Positions 26,515-35,748 of a stretch of 64,000 bases of DNA are shown one piece after another. Made by a program: the position numbers and the translations under genes. Source of the DNA: Desulfomicrobium sp. UBA5193 (GTDB taxonomy: Bacteria; Desulfobacterota; Desulfovibrionia; Desulfovibrionales; Desulfomicrobiaceae); contig DHWB01000002.1 in NCBI GenBank assembly GCA_002412965.1, forward strand, positions 304,008-368,007, read 5' to 3'. Every line of letters begins with the position of its first letter. Position 1 is the first letter of the stretch. The notes beneath the pieces were generated by a model, which was given only the letters and a program-made list of their open reading frames with translations, was not told the origin of the DNA and searched no databases.

Positions 26515-27783
26515 TCAGAAACGAACCTTGCGCGCGGCATCGAGCGTGCGCTCCAGATCCTGCTCCGAATGGGCGAATGAGGTGAAGGCGCACTCAAATC
26601 CGGAAGGTGCAAGATAAATGCCTTGTTCGCGCATCTGCTGGTAGAAAGCCACGAACATGTTGCTGTCGGAGGTCTGGGCCGAGGGGAAGTCGGTGACCGG
26701 GGCCTCGGTGAAGAAGATGGTAAAGATGGAGGCAATGTGGTTGCGGCTCACCGGCGCGCCCTTGCTGTGCAAAATGTTCTCAAGCTCCCGCGAAAAGGAT
26801 TCTGTGCGGGCGGCAAGGCCGGCGTAGTCCTTTTTGCTCAGCGCGTTGAGGGTTGCCAGACCGGCGGCCATGGCCAGGGGATTCCCCGAGAGCGTCCCTG
26901 CTTGGTATACGTTTCCGCTGGGTGCGATGTGGCTCATGATCTCGCGCTTTCCGCCGTAGGCGCCAACCGGCAGGCCTCCGCCGATGATCTTGCCTAGGCA
27001 GGTCAGGTCGGGGTCGACGCCGAAGGCGGCTTGCGCTCCTCCAAAGGCGACCCTGAAGCCGGTGATGACCTCGTCGAAAATGAGTAGCGCCCCGTATTTG
27101 CGGGTCAGCTCACGCAGTCCTTCCAGAAAGCCGGGCTTGGGCAGCACCAGCCCCATGTTGCCGGCCACGGGCTCGACAATGACCGCCGCGATGTCCTCGC
27201 CCTGTCTTTCAAAGAGGGCCTTGACCGCGTCCAGATCGTTGTAGTGGGCCAGGAGGGTGTGCTTGACGACGTCCTGGGGCACTCCGGGCGTGCCGGGGAT
27301 GGACTGGGTGGCCAGTCCCGAACCGGCGCTGGCCAGAAATGCGTCGGAGTGGCCATGGTAGCCGCCGTGAAATTTTATCACACCGTTTCGGCCAGTGTAG
27401 CCTCTGGCCAGGCGCAGGGCGCTCATGGTCGCCTCGGTCCCGGAGCTGACCATGCGCACCATGTCAATGCCTGGGACGGCGTCCACCACGGCCTGGGCCA
27501 GCTCGACCTCAAGCCTGCAGGGTGCGCCGAAGCTCGTTCCCTTGGCGGCGGTGACGGCAATGGCTGCGGCCACATCGGGATGGTTGTGGCCGAGCAGCAT
27601 CGGACCCCAGGACATGACGTAGTCAATGAATTCAGCCCCGTCCTCGGTCATAAGCTTGCTGCCGCTGGCGGAGGCGATAAAGAGCGGATCGCAGCCGACG
27701 CTTTTGCAGGCTCTCACCGGGCTGTTCACGCCGCCGGGAATGAGCGTTCCCGCTTTCTGGAAAAGTTCCTGGGATATGGTCAT
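26515..27783 (-). CDS. hemL: Glutamate-1-semialdehyde 2,1-aminomutase
   Basis: HemL makes 5-aminolevulinate from glutamate-1-semialdehyde, the entry to tetrapyrroles. The 422-residue PLP enzyme has the family length and blocks PGGVNSPVRA at the N-terminus, GAEFIDYVMSWGP, SSGTEATMSALRLAR, KFHGGYHGHSD, FDEVITGFR, and LGKIIGGGLPVGAYGG, whose lysine binds PLP. It lies 20 bases after the AhbB-type gene, consistent with a haem/siroheme operon. Confidence 0.98.
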   Translation of the reverse strand: MTISQELFQKAGTLIPGGVNSPVRACKSVGCDPLFIASASGSKLMTEDGAEFIDYVMSWGPMLLGHNHPDVAAAIAVTAAKGTSFGAPCRLEVELAQAVVDAVPGIDMVRMVSSGTEATMSALRLARGYTGRNGVIKFHGGYHGHSDAFLASAGSGLATQSIPGTPGVPQDVVKHTLLAHYNDLDAVKALFERQGEDIAAVIVEPVAGNMGLVLPKPGFLEGLRELTRKYGALLIFDEVITGFRVAFGGAQAAFGVDPDLTCLGKIIGGGLPVGAYGGKREIMSHIAPSGNVYQAGTLSGNPLAMAAGLATLNALSKKDYAGLAARTESFSRELENILHSKGAPVSRNHIASIFTIFFTEAPVTDFPSAQTSDSNMFVAFYQQMREQGIYLAPSGFECAFTSFAHSEQDLERTLDAARKVRF

Positions 27784-27803
27784 GTCGTGCCTCCGAAAAT
27801 ATG

Positions 27804-28274
27804 CTAAAAATATTCCATGGATGTCTTTTTCAGCTCTTTGATGCTGAAGAGCATCTCATATTGGGTCACGCCTGTCTGCTCCATGAGTTCCTGCACAACC
27901 TGCATGCAGTCCTCACGGCTCTTGCCGTGGATCATGGTATACATGTCGTAGGGCCAGTCCATGCAGCTGGGGCGCAGGTAGCAGTGGGAAATTTCAGGAC
28001 GCTTGGCCATGATGCGCCCCACCTCGTTGGGGTCGAACCCCTCTTCGATATACCAGGCGACCATGGCATTAAAACCATAGCCAGCCTGCTGGTGGCGCAG
28101 GGTGGCTCCGAAGCGGCGGATTTGTCCTCCGCCTTTGAGCTTTTTGAGCAGGGCCAGCACCTCGTCCTCGGTGCTGCCGGTCATGTGGGCGATATCCGCG
28201 TAGGGGGTCGCGCTGTCGGGCAGCGTGTCCTGCACGATGCGTAGTATATCGTGTTCGGTCTGGGTAAAGTGCAC
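27804..28274 (-). CDS. ahbB: Siroheme decarboxylase subunit, AhbB-like (Lrp/AsnC fold)
   Basis: AhbA/AhbB decarboxylate siroheme to didecarboxysiroheme in the alternative haem pathway of sulfate reducers. The 156-residue protein has an N-terminal winged-helix segment (residues 1-60, ending QIRRFGATLRHQ) and an AsnC-type ligand-binding half with RPSCMDWPYDMYTMIHG near 105-122. These look like the NirDLGH/Ahb group rather than an amino-acid regulator. hemL lies directly downstream. Which of the two subunits it is (A or B) is less sure than the family. The other subunit is not in the window. Confidence 0.82.
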   Translation of the reverse strand: MHFTQTEHDILRIVQDTLPDSATPYADIAHMTGSTEDEVLALLKKLKGGGQIRRFGATLRHQQAGYGFNAMVAWYIEEGFDPNEVGRIMAKRPEISHCYLRPSCMDWPYDMYTMIHGKSREDCMQVVQELMEQTGVTQYEMLFSIKELKKTSMEYF

Positions 28275-28358
28275 TTTGTGTCCTCAAGAAGCCGGAAGAT
28301 CCGGGAATGTTTCGAGGTCGCTCCTTACCTGTTTCGGCATATGCTGGCAATAGGACCC

Positions 28359-28387
28359 TTTACAGAATGGAGTGCATCTTCGATAGT
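28359..28387 (+). promoter_or_regulatory. Candidate sigma-70 promoter of gpsA
   Basis: TTTACA at 28359-28364 and GATAGT at 28382-28387 are 17 bases apart, about 42 bases before the gpsA GTG, in the divergent ahbB-gpsA intergenic region. Confidence 0.4.
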
Positions 28388-28428
28388 GCGGCCTTGTCTC
28401 GCTTGAAGGTCTGCCATGGAGGTTTCGC

Positions 28429-29421
28429 GTGAAGATATCGATACTTGGGGGAGGAAGCTGGGGCACGGCCCTGGCCAACGTGTTGGCGCACAAGGGCGAA
28501 AACGCATGGTTGTGGACGCGCCGGGAGGAGGCCGCCCGGGAAGTCAATGACTCGGGGACCAACGCGCGTTATCTGCCGGGCCTTGCACTCAGTCCGAACT
28601 TGCGGGCCAGCGCGGAGCTGGCGCAGGTGCTACGGGACACCGGGTGCGTGATCCTGGCCGTGCCCTGCCAGCATCTGGCGCTGTTCCTGCGGGAGCATCG
28701 CCATTTTTTTCCGGTTCGGATGGGTGTCGTGTGTGCCAGCAAGGGGGTCGAGCTAGGCACGTTTCGCACCATGGGCCAGGTGGTGGGCGAGGAGCTTGCC
28801 GGTCTTGAGCCTCGCTACGCGGTCCTGTCGGGTCCGTCCTTCGCCTCGGAGGTGGTGGCGGGCATGCCCACGGCCGTGGCGCTTGGCTGCGCGGACCCCG
28901 AGTTGGCGGATTTCGTGCAGGCGCTCTTTTCCACGGAGTCCTTTCGCGTTTATGTCAACAGCGATGTCCTGGGCGTGGAGCTGGGCGGGGCGGTGAAGAA
29001 CATCATGGCCATCGCGTCGGGTATTTCCGATGGCCTCGGGTTCGGTGAAAATGCCCGCGCCGCGCTCATTACGAGGGGCCTGTCCGAAATGTCCCGGCTG
29101 GGCGCGGCGATGGGCGCCCGGCCCGCCACGTTCATGGGGCTGTCCGGCATGGGCGATCTGGTCCTGACCTGCACCGGAGACTTGAGCCGCAACCGGAGAG
29201 TGGGTCTGGCCATCGGCCGGGGAAAGACCCTGGAACAGGTCCTGGCGGGGATGCATAACGTGGCCGAAGGGGTGAAGACGACCCAGGCCGTGCACGCCCT
29301 GGGATTCAAGCTTGGAATCGAGCTGCCCATCACCGGACAGGTCCACGCCGTGCTTTTTGAAGAAAAAAATCCCGCCGATGCGGTCCGTGAACTCATGACC
29401 AGGCCCTTGCGCGGGGAATAG
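28429..29421 (+). CDS. gpsA: Glycerol-3-phosphate dehydrogenase [NAD(P)+]
   Basis: GpsA reduces dihydroxyacetone phosphate to sn-glycerol-3-phosphate, the backbone for phospholipids and substrate of PlsY. The 330-residue protein has the NAD-binding motif GGGSWGTALA (residues 7-16), LAVPCQHL, the SGPSFA block (about 134-139), ELGGAVKNIMAIASG with the catalytic lysine, and LTCTGDLSRN. The start is GTG at 28429 after GGAGG. It ends three bases before the convergent YjbQ gene. Confidence 0.97.
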   Translation: MKISILGGGSWGTALANVLAHKGENAWLWTRREEAAREVNDSGTNARYLPGLALSPNLRASAELAQVLRDTGCVILAVPCQHLALFLREHRHFFPVRMGVVCASKGVELGTFRTMGQVVGEELAGLEPRYAVLSGPSFASEVVAGMPTAVALGCADPELADFVQALFSTESFRVYVNSDVLGVELGGAVKNIMAIASGISDGLGFGENARAALITRGLSEMSRLGAAMGARPATFMGLSGMGDLVLTCTGDLSRNRRVGLAIGRGKTLEQVLAGMHNVAEGVKTTQAVHALGFKLGIELPITGQVHAVLFEEKNPADAVRELMTRPLRGE

Positions 29422-29424
29422 GCT

Positions 29425-29826
29425 TCAGGACAGGAGCTTGACCCAGACCGTGCGAGTGCGGGGGCCGTCGAATTCCCCCAGAAAGACGCGCTGCCATGTG
29501 CCGAGCATCAACTGGCCCTCGTGCACGATGATCTGCACCGAGGACCCGAAAAGGGTGGCCTTGATGTGCGCGTCGGAATTGCCTTCGCTGTGGCGGAAGC
29601 CTGCATTTTGAGGGATAAGGTTTCCGAGGTGGGCCAGAATGTCCCGGCAGACATCTGGGTCCGCCCCTTCGTTGATGGTCAGGCCCGTGGTGGTGTGCGG
29701 GGTGTAGACGACCATCAGGCCCGAATCCACGGCCACATCCCGGAGCAGCTCCTCCAGCTGGCCCGTGATGTCGATCATGGCCTCCCTGGCCTTGGTCGTG
29801 ATGCGAAAACTGTACATGCCTAGCAT
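29425..29826 (-). CDS. yjbQ: YjbQ family protein (UPF0047)
   Basis: The 133-residue protein is a member of the small YjbQ/UPF0047 family, whose E. coli member has weak thiamine-phosphate synthase activity but whose normal role is unsettled. Conserved blocks are VYTPHTTTGLTINEG (about 40-54), RHSEGNSDAHIKATL (about 78-92) and GTWQRVFLGEFDGPR (about 109-123). GGAG lies five bases before the ATG at 29826, which overlaps the end of the RsbW-like gene by 7 bases. An internal ATG at 29817 is possible. Confidence 0.9.
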   Translation of the reverse strand: MLGMYSFRITTKAREAMIDITGQLEELLRDVAVDSGLMVVYTPHTTTGLTINEGADPDVCRDILAHLGNLIPQNAGFRHSEGNSDAHIKATLFGSSVQIIVHEGQLMLGTWQRVFLGEFDGPRTRTVWVKLLS

Positions 29827-30230
29827 CGGTACTCCAGCGTCAGCGCATTTCCCTTCTGGTTGTAGCGGGTCTTGTGGGCATAATTGCGGAAGATTTCATG
29901 GCCTCTCCCCCGCTCGTCGTCAACATGGCTGCTGCTCTGAACGCGGCTTTTCCACTCGAATCCCTGCCCCTCGTCTTCCACCACCATGTCGAATCCGTTC
30001 TCGCGCGTAGCCAGCTGAAAACGCACGATCTTGTCCGGAGCCAGCCGGTTGCCGTGAATCATCGCATTGTTCAGGGCCTCCCGGGCCAGGAGCGAGAGGG
30101 GGAAGAGGTGCTCGGCCTTTCCCCTCTCTTCAAGAAAAATGCGCATGCGCTCGATGCAGTGATCCACATTGTGCAGATCCGTGTTCATGAGCAGCGCAAA
30201 ACCCTGGTCCAGAGCGGTGAGTTCAAACAT
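29820..30230 (-). CDS. RsbW-like anti-sigma factor / serine kinase (HATPase)
   Basis: The 136-residue protein is a stand-alone GHKL ATPase domain of the RsbW/SpoIIAB group, which binds sigma factors or phosphorylates STAS proteins in partner switching. The N box REALNNAMIHGN is near residues 49-60, the G1 box EDEGQGF near 86-92 and the G2-type GRGHEIF near 107-113. A longer TTG start exists, but ATG at 30230 has GAGG six bases before it and starts just after the phosphatase stop. The adjacent phosphatase suggests a kinase/phosphatase pair. No STAS antagonist or sigma gene is next to it. Confidence 0.85.
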   Translation of the reverse strand: MFELTALDQGFALLMNTDLHNVDHCIERMRIFLEERGKAEHLFPLSLLAREALNNAMIHGNRLAPDKIVRFQLATRENGFDMVVEDEGQGFEWKSRVQSSSHVDDERGRGHEIFRNYAHKTRYNQKGNALTLEYRC

Positions 30231-30231
30231 G

Positions 30232-31437
30232 TCAGACCTCGAGGGCAAGGAGGATGGTGTCGTCGCCGCGTGGCATTCCCGGCACGGCGAGGGCGGCGTG
30301 GATCGCCTCCACGGCCTGGGCCAGAGGCAGGTGCCGATGCTTCCCGCATGTCGCGGCCAGTTGAGCCAGCCCTTCTTCGCGCGTCATTTTTTTATCTCCG
30401 AATCCTTCGATCAATCCGTCCGTATAAATGAACAGGCGGTCGCCCGGATTCACCGAAATCACGAGCGGCTCGAACCAGACCGAGTCGAATACGCCCAGGA
30501 TGTCTCCGGAGGCTTGCGGGATTTCGACCTCTCCCCCCGCACGCACGAGAATGGGGGAGGGATGTCCTGCGTTGATGTAGTGCAGGGTGCGTTGCTCCCT
30601 GCTCAGGCGCGCGAATCCGGCCGTGATGTGGGTGCCGCCGGTCAGGATGCGGCACAGGACGCTGTTGATCATGGTCAGGCTCTCCGCCGGGGAGGTGACC
30701 AGGTTGCAGTTCTGGCTGAACAGGGCTTTCAGGGCCGAGGTGATGTAGGATGTGCCCAGGTCGTGGCCGCTGACATCGGCCACGATGTAGTCGAAGGCAG
30801 ACCCGCCGACATGCAGAACGTCATAAAAGTCGCCCCCGGCTTCGAGCACGGGTTCGAAATGCACGGCGAAGCCGGCCTCGGGGAGGTCGGACGGCAGGAC
30901 CAGCAGCGCCTGCTGCGCGTCCTGAACCTGTGCCAGTCGCTGGGCTTGCGCCTCGATCAGCGCCCGATAGGTGAAGCGCAGTTTCAGATGAACCTTGACT
31001 CTGGCCAGGACTTCGGCCTTGTCGAACGGCTTGGAGATGAAATCCACCCCGCCCACTTCAAGGCCGCGGACCTTGCTGGAGGTGTCCGTCAAGGCTGAAA
31101 TGAAGATGATGGGTATGTCCGCTGTCTGGGACTGCTGCTTGAGCAGCTCGCAGGTGGTGTAGCCGTCTTCTTCGGGCATCATGACGTCGAGCAGGATGAG
31201 GTCGGGTTCGTGATCGAGGGCCAGAGCCCTGGCGCGGGCGCCGCTGGTGTCGGACACGGTCTGATATCCGTTTTTTTTAAGAACAATATCAAGGAGTTTG
31301 ATATTGAGCGGTTCGTCATCGACGATCAGGATGCAGGGCGTGGTGTTTTTCACTGGAGTTGCGTCGGGTTGGGAGGAAGAAACATGTTCTGGAGAATAGC
31401 CAAAATCAGGCGGATTGCAAAGGTGGCCATCAAACAT
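30232..31437 (-). CDS. Response regulator with PP2C (SpoIIE/RsbU-type) phosphatase output
   Basis: The 401-residue protein has a receiver domain (about 35-155, ILIVDDEP, phosphoacceptor D84 in LLDVMMPEEDGY, and SKPF) joined by a helical linker to a PP2C serine phosphatase domain. Metal-binding blocks are EAGGDFYD, VADVSGHD and PRGDDTILL. It should dephosphorylate a phospho-STAS antagonist when the receiver is phosphorylated. The kinase gene follows with one base between stop and start. ATG at 31437 overlaps the protease stop by eight bases; the longer frame runs deep into the protease gene and is unlikely. The target STAS protein and the sensor kinase are not identified. Confidence 0.88.
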   Translation of the reverse strand: MFDGHLCNPPDFGYSPEHVSSSQPDATPVKNTTPCILIVDDEPLNIKLLDIVLKKNGYQTVSDTSGARARALALDHEPDLILLDVMMPEEDGYTTCELLKQQSQTADIPIIFISALTDTSSKVRGLEVGGVDFISKPFDKAEVLARVKVHLKLRFTYRALIEAQAQRLAQVQDAQQALLVLPSDLPEAGFAVHFEPVLEAGGDFYDVLHVGGSAFDYIVADVSGHDLGTSYITSALKALFSQNCNLVTSPAESLTMINSVLCRILTGGTHITAGFARLSREQRTLHYINAGHPSPILVRAGGEVEIPQASGDILGVFDSVWFEPLVISVNPGDRLFIYTDGLIEGFGDKKMTREEGLAQLAATCGKHRHLPLAQAVEAIHAALAVPGMPRGDDTILLALEV

Positions 31438-32677
31438 AGCTGCGCGTTTCGGCCGTGAGCAGGGCCTTGATCCTCTGGCCAAGGGGCGGGTGGCTGTAAT
31501 GGAAGAAGACATACCACGGGTGCGGGGTGAGATTGGACATGCTTTGCCCGGAAATCTTCTTCAGCGCACGCACCAGGGGGGCGGTCGAGGGCATGTGCGC
31601 GGCGGCGAAACGGTCGGCCGCGAATTCATGGCGGCGGGAAAGATGGGCAAAGAGCGGGGTCAGTATCAGCGAGATGGGCGAGTACAGGAGCAGAAAAAAG
31701 ACCAGACCGGCATGGATTGGCATGGCGTGCATGCCGAATGCCTGAAAAAGTCCGGGCAGGGACAGGGCCTGGCCCATGAGAAAGAGCAGCACCCCTGTCT
31801 GCGCAATGGAGAGCAAAAGCCCCGTGGTGATGTGTCCCAGTCGGTAGTGACCGATTTCGTGGGCCAGGATGGCCTCGATCTCGTCCGCGTCGTGCCTCTC
31901 GACGAGCGTGTCGTAGAGCGCGATGCGTTTCTTGCTGCCAAGTCCGGTGAAGAACGCGTTGGCCTTGGTGGAACGCTTGGATCCGTCCATGACGAAGATT
32001 CCGCCGACATTGAACCCGGCACGCTTGGCCAGGGCCTGGAGTTTGTCTCGCAGCTCTCCCTCCGTGAGGGGCGTGAAGGAATTGAAAAGGGGCATGATGA
32101 AGGCCGGTGCCAGGTAGGTTATGGTCATGGAAAAAAGCGTCACCAGTGCCCAGCACCAGATCCAGGCCGCCGCGCCCAGGATGGAATAAAACCAGAGCAG
32201 CGCGCCCAGCAGCGGCAGGCCAAGGGCTGCGCCCAGGGCATACCCTTTAAGTTTGTCGGTGAGGAAGGTTTTGACCGTGGTCGTGTTGAAGCCGAATCGG
32301 GCTTCGATGACAAACGTCCTATATAAGGAAAAAGGAAGGCCCAGGATTTCCGTGGCAGCGAAGAGCAGGACGAAGAAGGCCAGACCGGTCGCGATCTCGT
32401 TTTGGCTGAAACGGGCCAGGCTGTCGAAAAAGGGAAACCCGCCAACCAGGATGAAGACGAGCGTCGCGATGGCGGAGACGAATTGGGCAGTCATTTCCAA
32501 TTTGCCTTTGGCGCGGGCGTAGTCCTGTGATTTTCTGTACGTCAGCGGGTCATGGATATCAGCCAGCAGCGGTGGGGCAGTTGGGGCCAGGGATTTCAGG
32601 TTGAGCCATTCCAGATAAAGGGTCCAGCCGGTGCCAAGGATAAGAGAGGCAAGGATGACAATGAGATAGGTGTTCAT
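31430..32677 (-). CDS. M48 family zinc metallopeptidase (Ste24/CAAX protease-like)
   Basis: The 415-residue integral membrane protein resembles Ste24-type M48 peptidases. The zinc motif HEIGH lies near residue 270, and the third ligand is the Glu in EFAADRFAA near 350. Hydrophobic segments occur at the N-terminus, around 60-110, 150-190 and 280-330. Likely role is membrane-protein quality control. Ste24-type and HtpX-type enzymes share the domain; the length and N-terminal transmembrane region favour Ste24. It overlaps the receiver-phosphatase gene by eight bases. Confidence 0.92.
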   Translation of the reverse strand: MNTYLIVILASLILGTGWTLYLEWLNLKSLAPTAPPLLADIHDPLTYRKSQDYARAKGKLEMTAQFVSAIATLVFILVGGFPFFDSLARFSQNEIATGLAFFVLLFAATEILGLPFSLYRTFVIEARFGFNTTTVKTFLTDKLKGYALGAALGLPLLGALLWFYSILGAAAWIWCWALVTLFSMTITYLAPAFIMPLFNSFTPLTEGELRDKLQALAKRAGFNVGGIFVMDGSKRSTKANAFFTGLGSKKRIALYDTLVERHDADEIEAILAHEIGHYRLGHITTGLLLSIAQTGVLLFLMGQALSLPGLFQAFGMHAMPIHAGLVFFLLLYSPISLILTPLFAHLSRRHEFAADRFAAAHMPSTAPLVRALKKISGQSMSNLTPHPWYVFFHYSHPPLGQRIKALLTAETRSYV

Positions 32678-32752
32678 GAGTGGCTCCAGGTGCGAAGTTT
32701 GAGATCACCCGATGGCAGCTTCAAAAAAAATGTGCAACATGCAAAAGAGATG

Positions 32753-32782
32753 TTGACAGCTTCGCGGATGCGACGATATATG
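32753..32782 (+). promoter_or_regulatory. Candidate promoter of tRNA-Val and the thrS-infC operon
   Basis: A perfect TTGACA at 32753-32758 and TATATG at 32777-32782 are separated by 18 bases. The -10 ends 13 bases before the mature tRNA, so the start point would be only a few bases upstream of it. Confidence 0.55.
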
Positions 32783-32795
32783 CGGCTCTCCATTT

Positions 32796-32870
32796 AGGTG
32801 CGTAGCTCAGTGGGAGAGCACTTGCTTGACGTGCAAGGGGTCAGGAGTTCGACCCTCCTCGCGCCTACCA
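32796..32870 (+). tRNA. tRNA-Val (anticodon GAC)
   Basis: All arms can be folded: acceptor AGGTGCG with CGCGCCT (one G-T pair), D arm GCTC/GAGC, anticodon stem CTTGC/GCAAG with loop TTGACGT (anticodon GAC), T arm AGGAG/CTCCT with TTCGACC loop. CCA is encoded at 32868-32870. thrS starts 55 bases downstream on the same strand. Confidence 0.97.
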
Positions 32871-32881
32871 AAAAAGAACTC

Positions 32882-32904
32882 ATAGGGAGGCTTGGCCTCC
32901 CTAT
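32882..32904 (+). terminator. Hairpin between tRNA-Val and thrS
   Basis: A perfect 10-bp stem (ATAGGGAGGC with GCCTCCCTAT) with loop TTG follows the tRNA. Only CGTGTTTGTG follows, so it is a weak terminator that may let part of the transcription continue into thrS, or mark the tRNA 3' trailer. Confidence 0.5.
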
Positions 32905-32925
32905 CGTGTTTGTGAGGCAAGGCAT

Positions 32926-34843
32926 ATGGTTCAGATTCAAGGACAAGACGTCGAGGTTCAGGCCGGTCAGTCGTGCGCGGATGTGCTGCGCGGTGTGCTT
33001 TCCGGCAAAAAGATGAAATCCGTGGTCGCATGCGAATGTGACGGCGTATTGCTTGATCTTGGCCAGACCGTGCCGTCCGCAGTCGTGACCATGGAGCCTG
33101 TGTTTCTGGATTCCGCCAAGGGCCTCGGCGTGCTGCGCCATAGCGCCGCCCATGTCATGGCCGAAGCGGTCAAGGAGCTTTTTCCGGCCGCCAAGGTGAC
33201 TATCGGTCCGGACATCGAGAACGGCTTCTATTATGATTTCGATTTCGAGCGCGCCTTTACCCCGGAGGATCTGGAGAAGATCGAGGCGCGCATGCTTGTG
33301 TCCGTGGCCGCGAACCAGCCTTTTTCCCGCGAGGAAATGAGCGCGGTCGAAGCCAAGGAATTGTTCGCAGCCATGGGCGAGACCTACAAGCTTGAAATCA
33401 TTGACGATCTTGGCGCGGACCGGGTGTCCGTCTATCGTCACGGAAATTTCGCGGACCTCTGCCGAGGACCGCATCTGCCCTCCACCGGATTCCTGCAGGC
33501 CGTGAAGCTGACCTCCGTGGCCGGCGCCTACTGGCGCGGCGATTCGAAGCGTCCCATGCTGCAGCGCATCTACGGCACAGCCTTTGCCACCCCCAAGGAA
33601 TTGAAGGCCCACCTGCTCATGATCGAGGAAGCCAAGAAGCGCGATCACCGCAAGCTCGGCCCCCAGCTCGACCTGTTCAGCTTTCATGAACGCGGCGGCG
33701 CGGGCATGGCCTACTGGCACCCCAAGGGCGGCCTGTTGCGGACCATCCTTGAAGATTTCGTGAACAAGGAAATGATCCGGCGCGGCTACGGCATCGTGCG
33801 CACCCCCCAAATTTTGAAGCGCGACCTGTGGGAGACCTCCGGCCATTACGCCAACTACCGTGAGAACATGTATTTCACGGAGATCGACGAGGTGCCCTAC
33901 GGGGTCAAGCCCATGAACTGCGTGGCGCACATGCTCATCTACAACACGAATCAGCGCAGCTACCGGGATCTGCCGGTCCGCCTGTTCGAGTTCGGCGTCG
34001 TGCATCGTCACGAATTGTCCGGTGTGCTGCACGGTCTGATGCGCGTGCGCCAGTTCACGCAGGACGACGCGCACATCATCTGCCGCCCCGACCAGCTCCT
34101 TGATGAGATCAAGGGTGTCATGGGCTGGATCCAGGATCTCATGGGCGTCTTCGGTTTCGAGTATTCCATGGAGATCAGCACCCGGCCCGAGAAATCCATC
34201 GGCTCCGACGCGGACTGGGAACGCGCCACAAGCGCGCTCATGGACGCCATGGGCCAGATGGATCTGCCCTACACTATCAACGAGGGCGACGGAGCCTTCT
34301 ACGGTCCCAAGATCGACGTCAAGTTGCGTGACTGTCTGGGTCGTCAGTGGCAGTGTTCGACCATTCAGGTTGATTTCACCTTGCCGGATCGTTTTGACTT
34401 GTTATACGTGGGCGAAGATGGTGAGCGACACCGCCCTGTCATGGTTCACCGGGCCATCATGGGCTCGGTCGAGCGTTTCATCGGTATCCTGACGGAACAT
34501 TTCGCCGGAGCTTTTCCCGCCTGGCTCGCGCCGGTCCAGGCCCGCATTTTGACCGTGACCGACAATCACAACGATTTTGCGCGGACATGCCAGGATGCGC
34601 TTCAGCGCGCCGGCGTGCGCGTCGAGCTTGACCTTCGCAACGAAAAGCTCGGATACAAGGTACGCGAGGCGCAGATGGAGAAGATTCCATACGCGCTGGT
34701 CATCGGGGATCAGGAAGTCGAGCAATCCTGCGTTAATGTTCGCATGCTGGGTGGCAACAATCTGGGCGTCATGTCCATCGATGCATTTGCCGATCTGCTA
34801 CGGCAGGAATGCGAAAAACCATTTAAACATGGAGGAATGAGAT

Positions 34844-34860
<17 letters not shown>
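32926..34860 (+). CDS. thrS: Threonyl-tRNA synthetase
   Basis: ThrS charges tRNA-Thr. The 644-residue protein shows the full bacterial layout. A TGS domain occupies residues 1-62. The editing domain has RHSAAHVMAEA near 71-81 and LCRGPHLPSTG near 181-191. The class II core has motif 2 RLFEFGVVHRHE, and the C-terminal anticodon domain follows. Its stop overlaps the infC start by 17 bases, so the two are translationally linked. It heads the thrS-infC-rpmI-rplT-pheST cluster, as in many bacteria. Confidence 0.98.
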
Positions 34861-35365
<505 letters not shown>

Positions 35366-35420
35366 GCTCCCTCTGCCGCCTTTTTAAGAAAAATTTCCCG
35401 CCACATTGGCGGGAGGGAGC
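35366..35420 (+). promoter_or_regulatory. Candidate structured leader upstream of rpmI (ribosomal protein autoregulation)
   Basis: Right after the infC stop, GCTCCCTC (35366-35373) can pair with GAGGGAGC (35413-35420), enclosing a second hairpin CCCGCC-ACATT-GGCGGG (35397-35413). No T run follows, so it is not a terminator. In E. coli and Bacillus, L20 binds a structured leader in this operon to control L35/L20 synthesis. This dyad is in the right place but is not matched here to a known L20 leader class. Confidence 0.5.
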
Positions 35421-35470
35421 AGTATTGCCGGTCGCTCACGCGGCCATTCAAGTCTGTTTGAGGAGGAACT

Positions 35471-35671
35471 ATGTCAAAGGTGAAAACCAACAGAAGTGCG
35501 GCCAAGCGTTTTCGGGTCACGGGCACTGGCAAGGTCAAGAGAAGCCACGCCAACATGCGCCACATCCTGACCAAGAAATCCGCGAAGCGCAAAAGACAGC
35601 TGCGTCAGTCCACCATGACTGCCCGCTCCTGTGTTGCCGCGATTCGCCGCCTGGTACCGTACATTTTCTAG
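35471..35671 (+). CDS. rpmI: 50S ribosomal protein L35
   Basis: The 66-residue basic protein has the L35 pattern: KVKTNRSAAKRFRVTGTGKVKR at the N-terminus, then a lysine-rich region with HILTKKSAKRKRQLR. GAGGAGG lies before the ATG at 35471. It sits between infC and rplT as expected. The C-terminus (RRLVPYIF) ends in the usual basic-aromatic stretch. Confidence 0.97.
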   Translation: MSKVKTNRSAAKRFRVTGTGKVKRSHANMRHILTKKSAKRKRQLRQSTMTARSCVAAIRRLVPYIF

Positions 35672-35748
35672 TTCCGGCATTGTGCCGGGACGGAACGACT
35701 CAGCGCATAGTCATTTCCCACTATGCCTGATTGCGAAAGGAGAAGATC

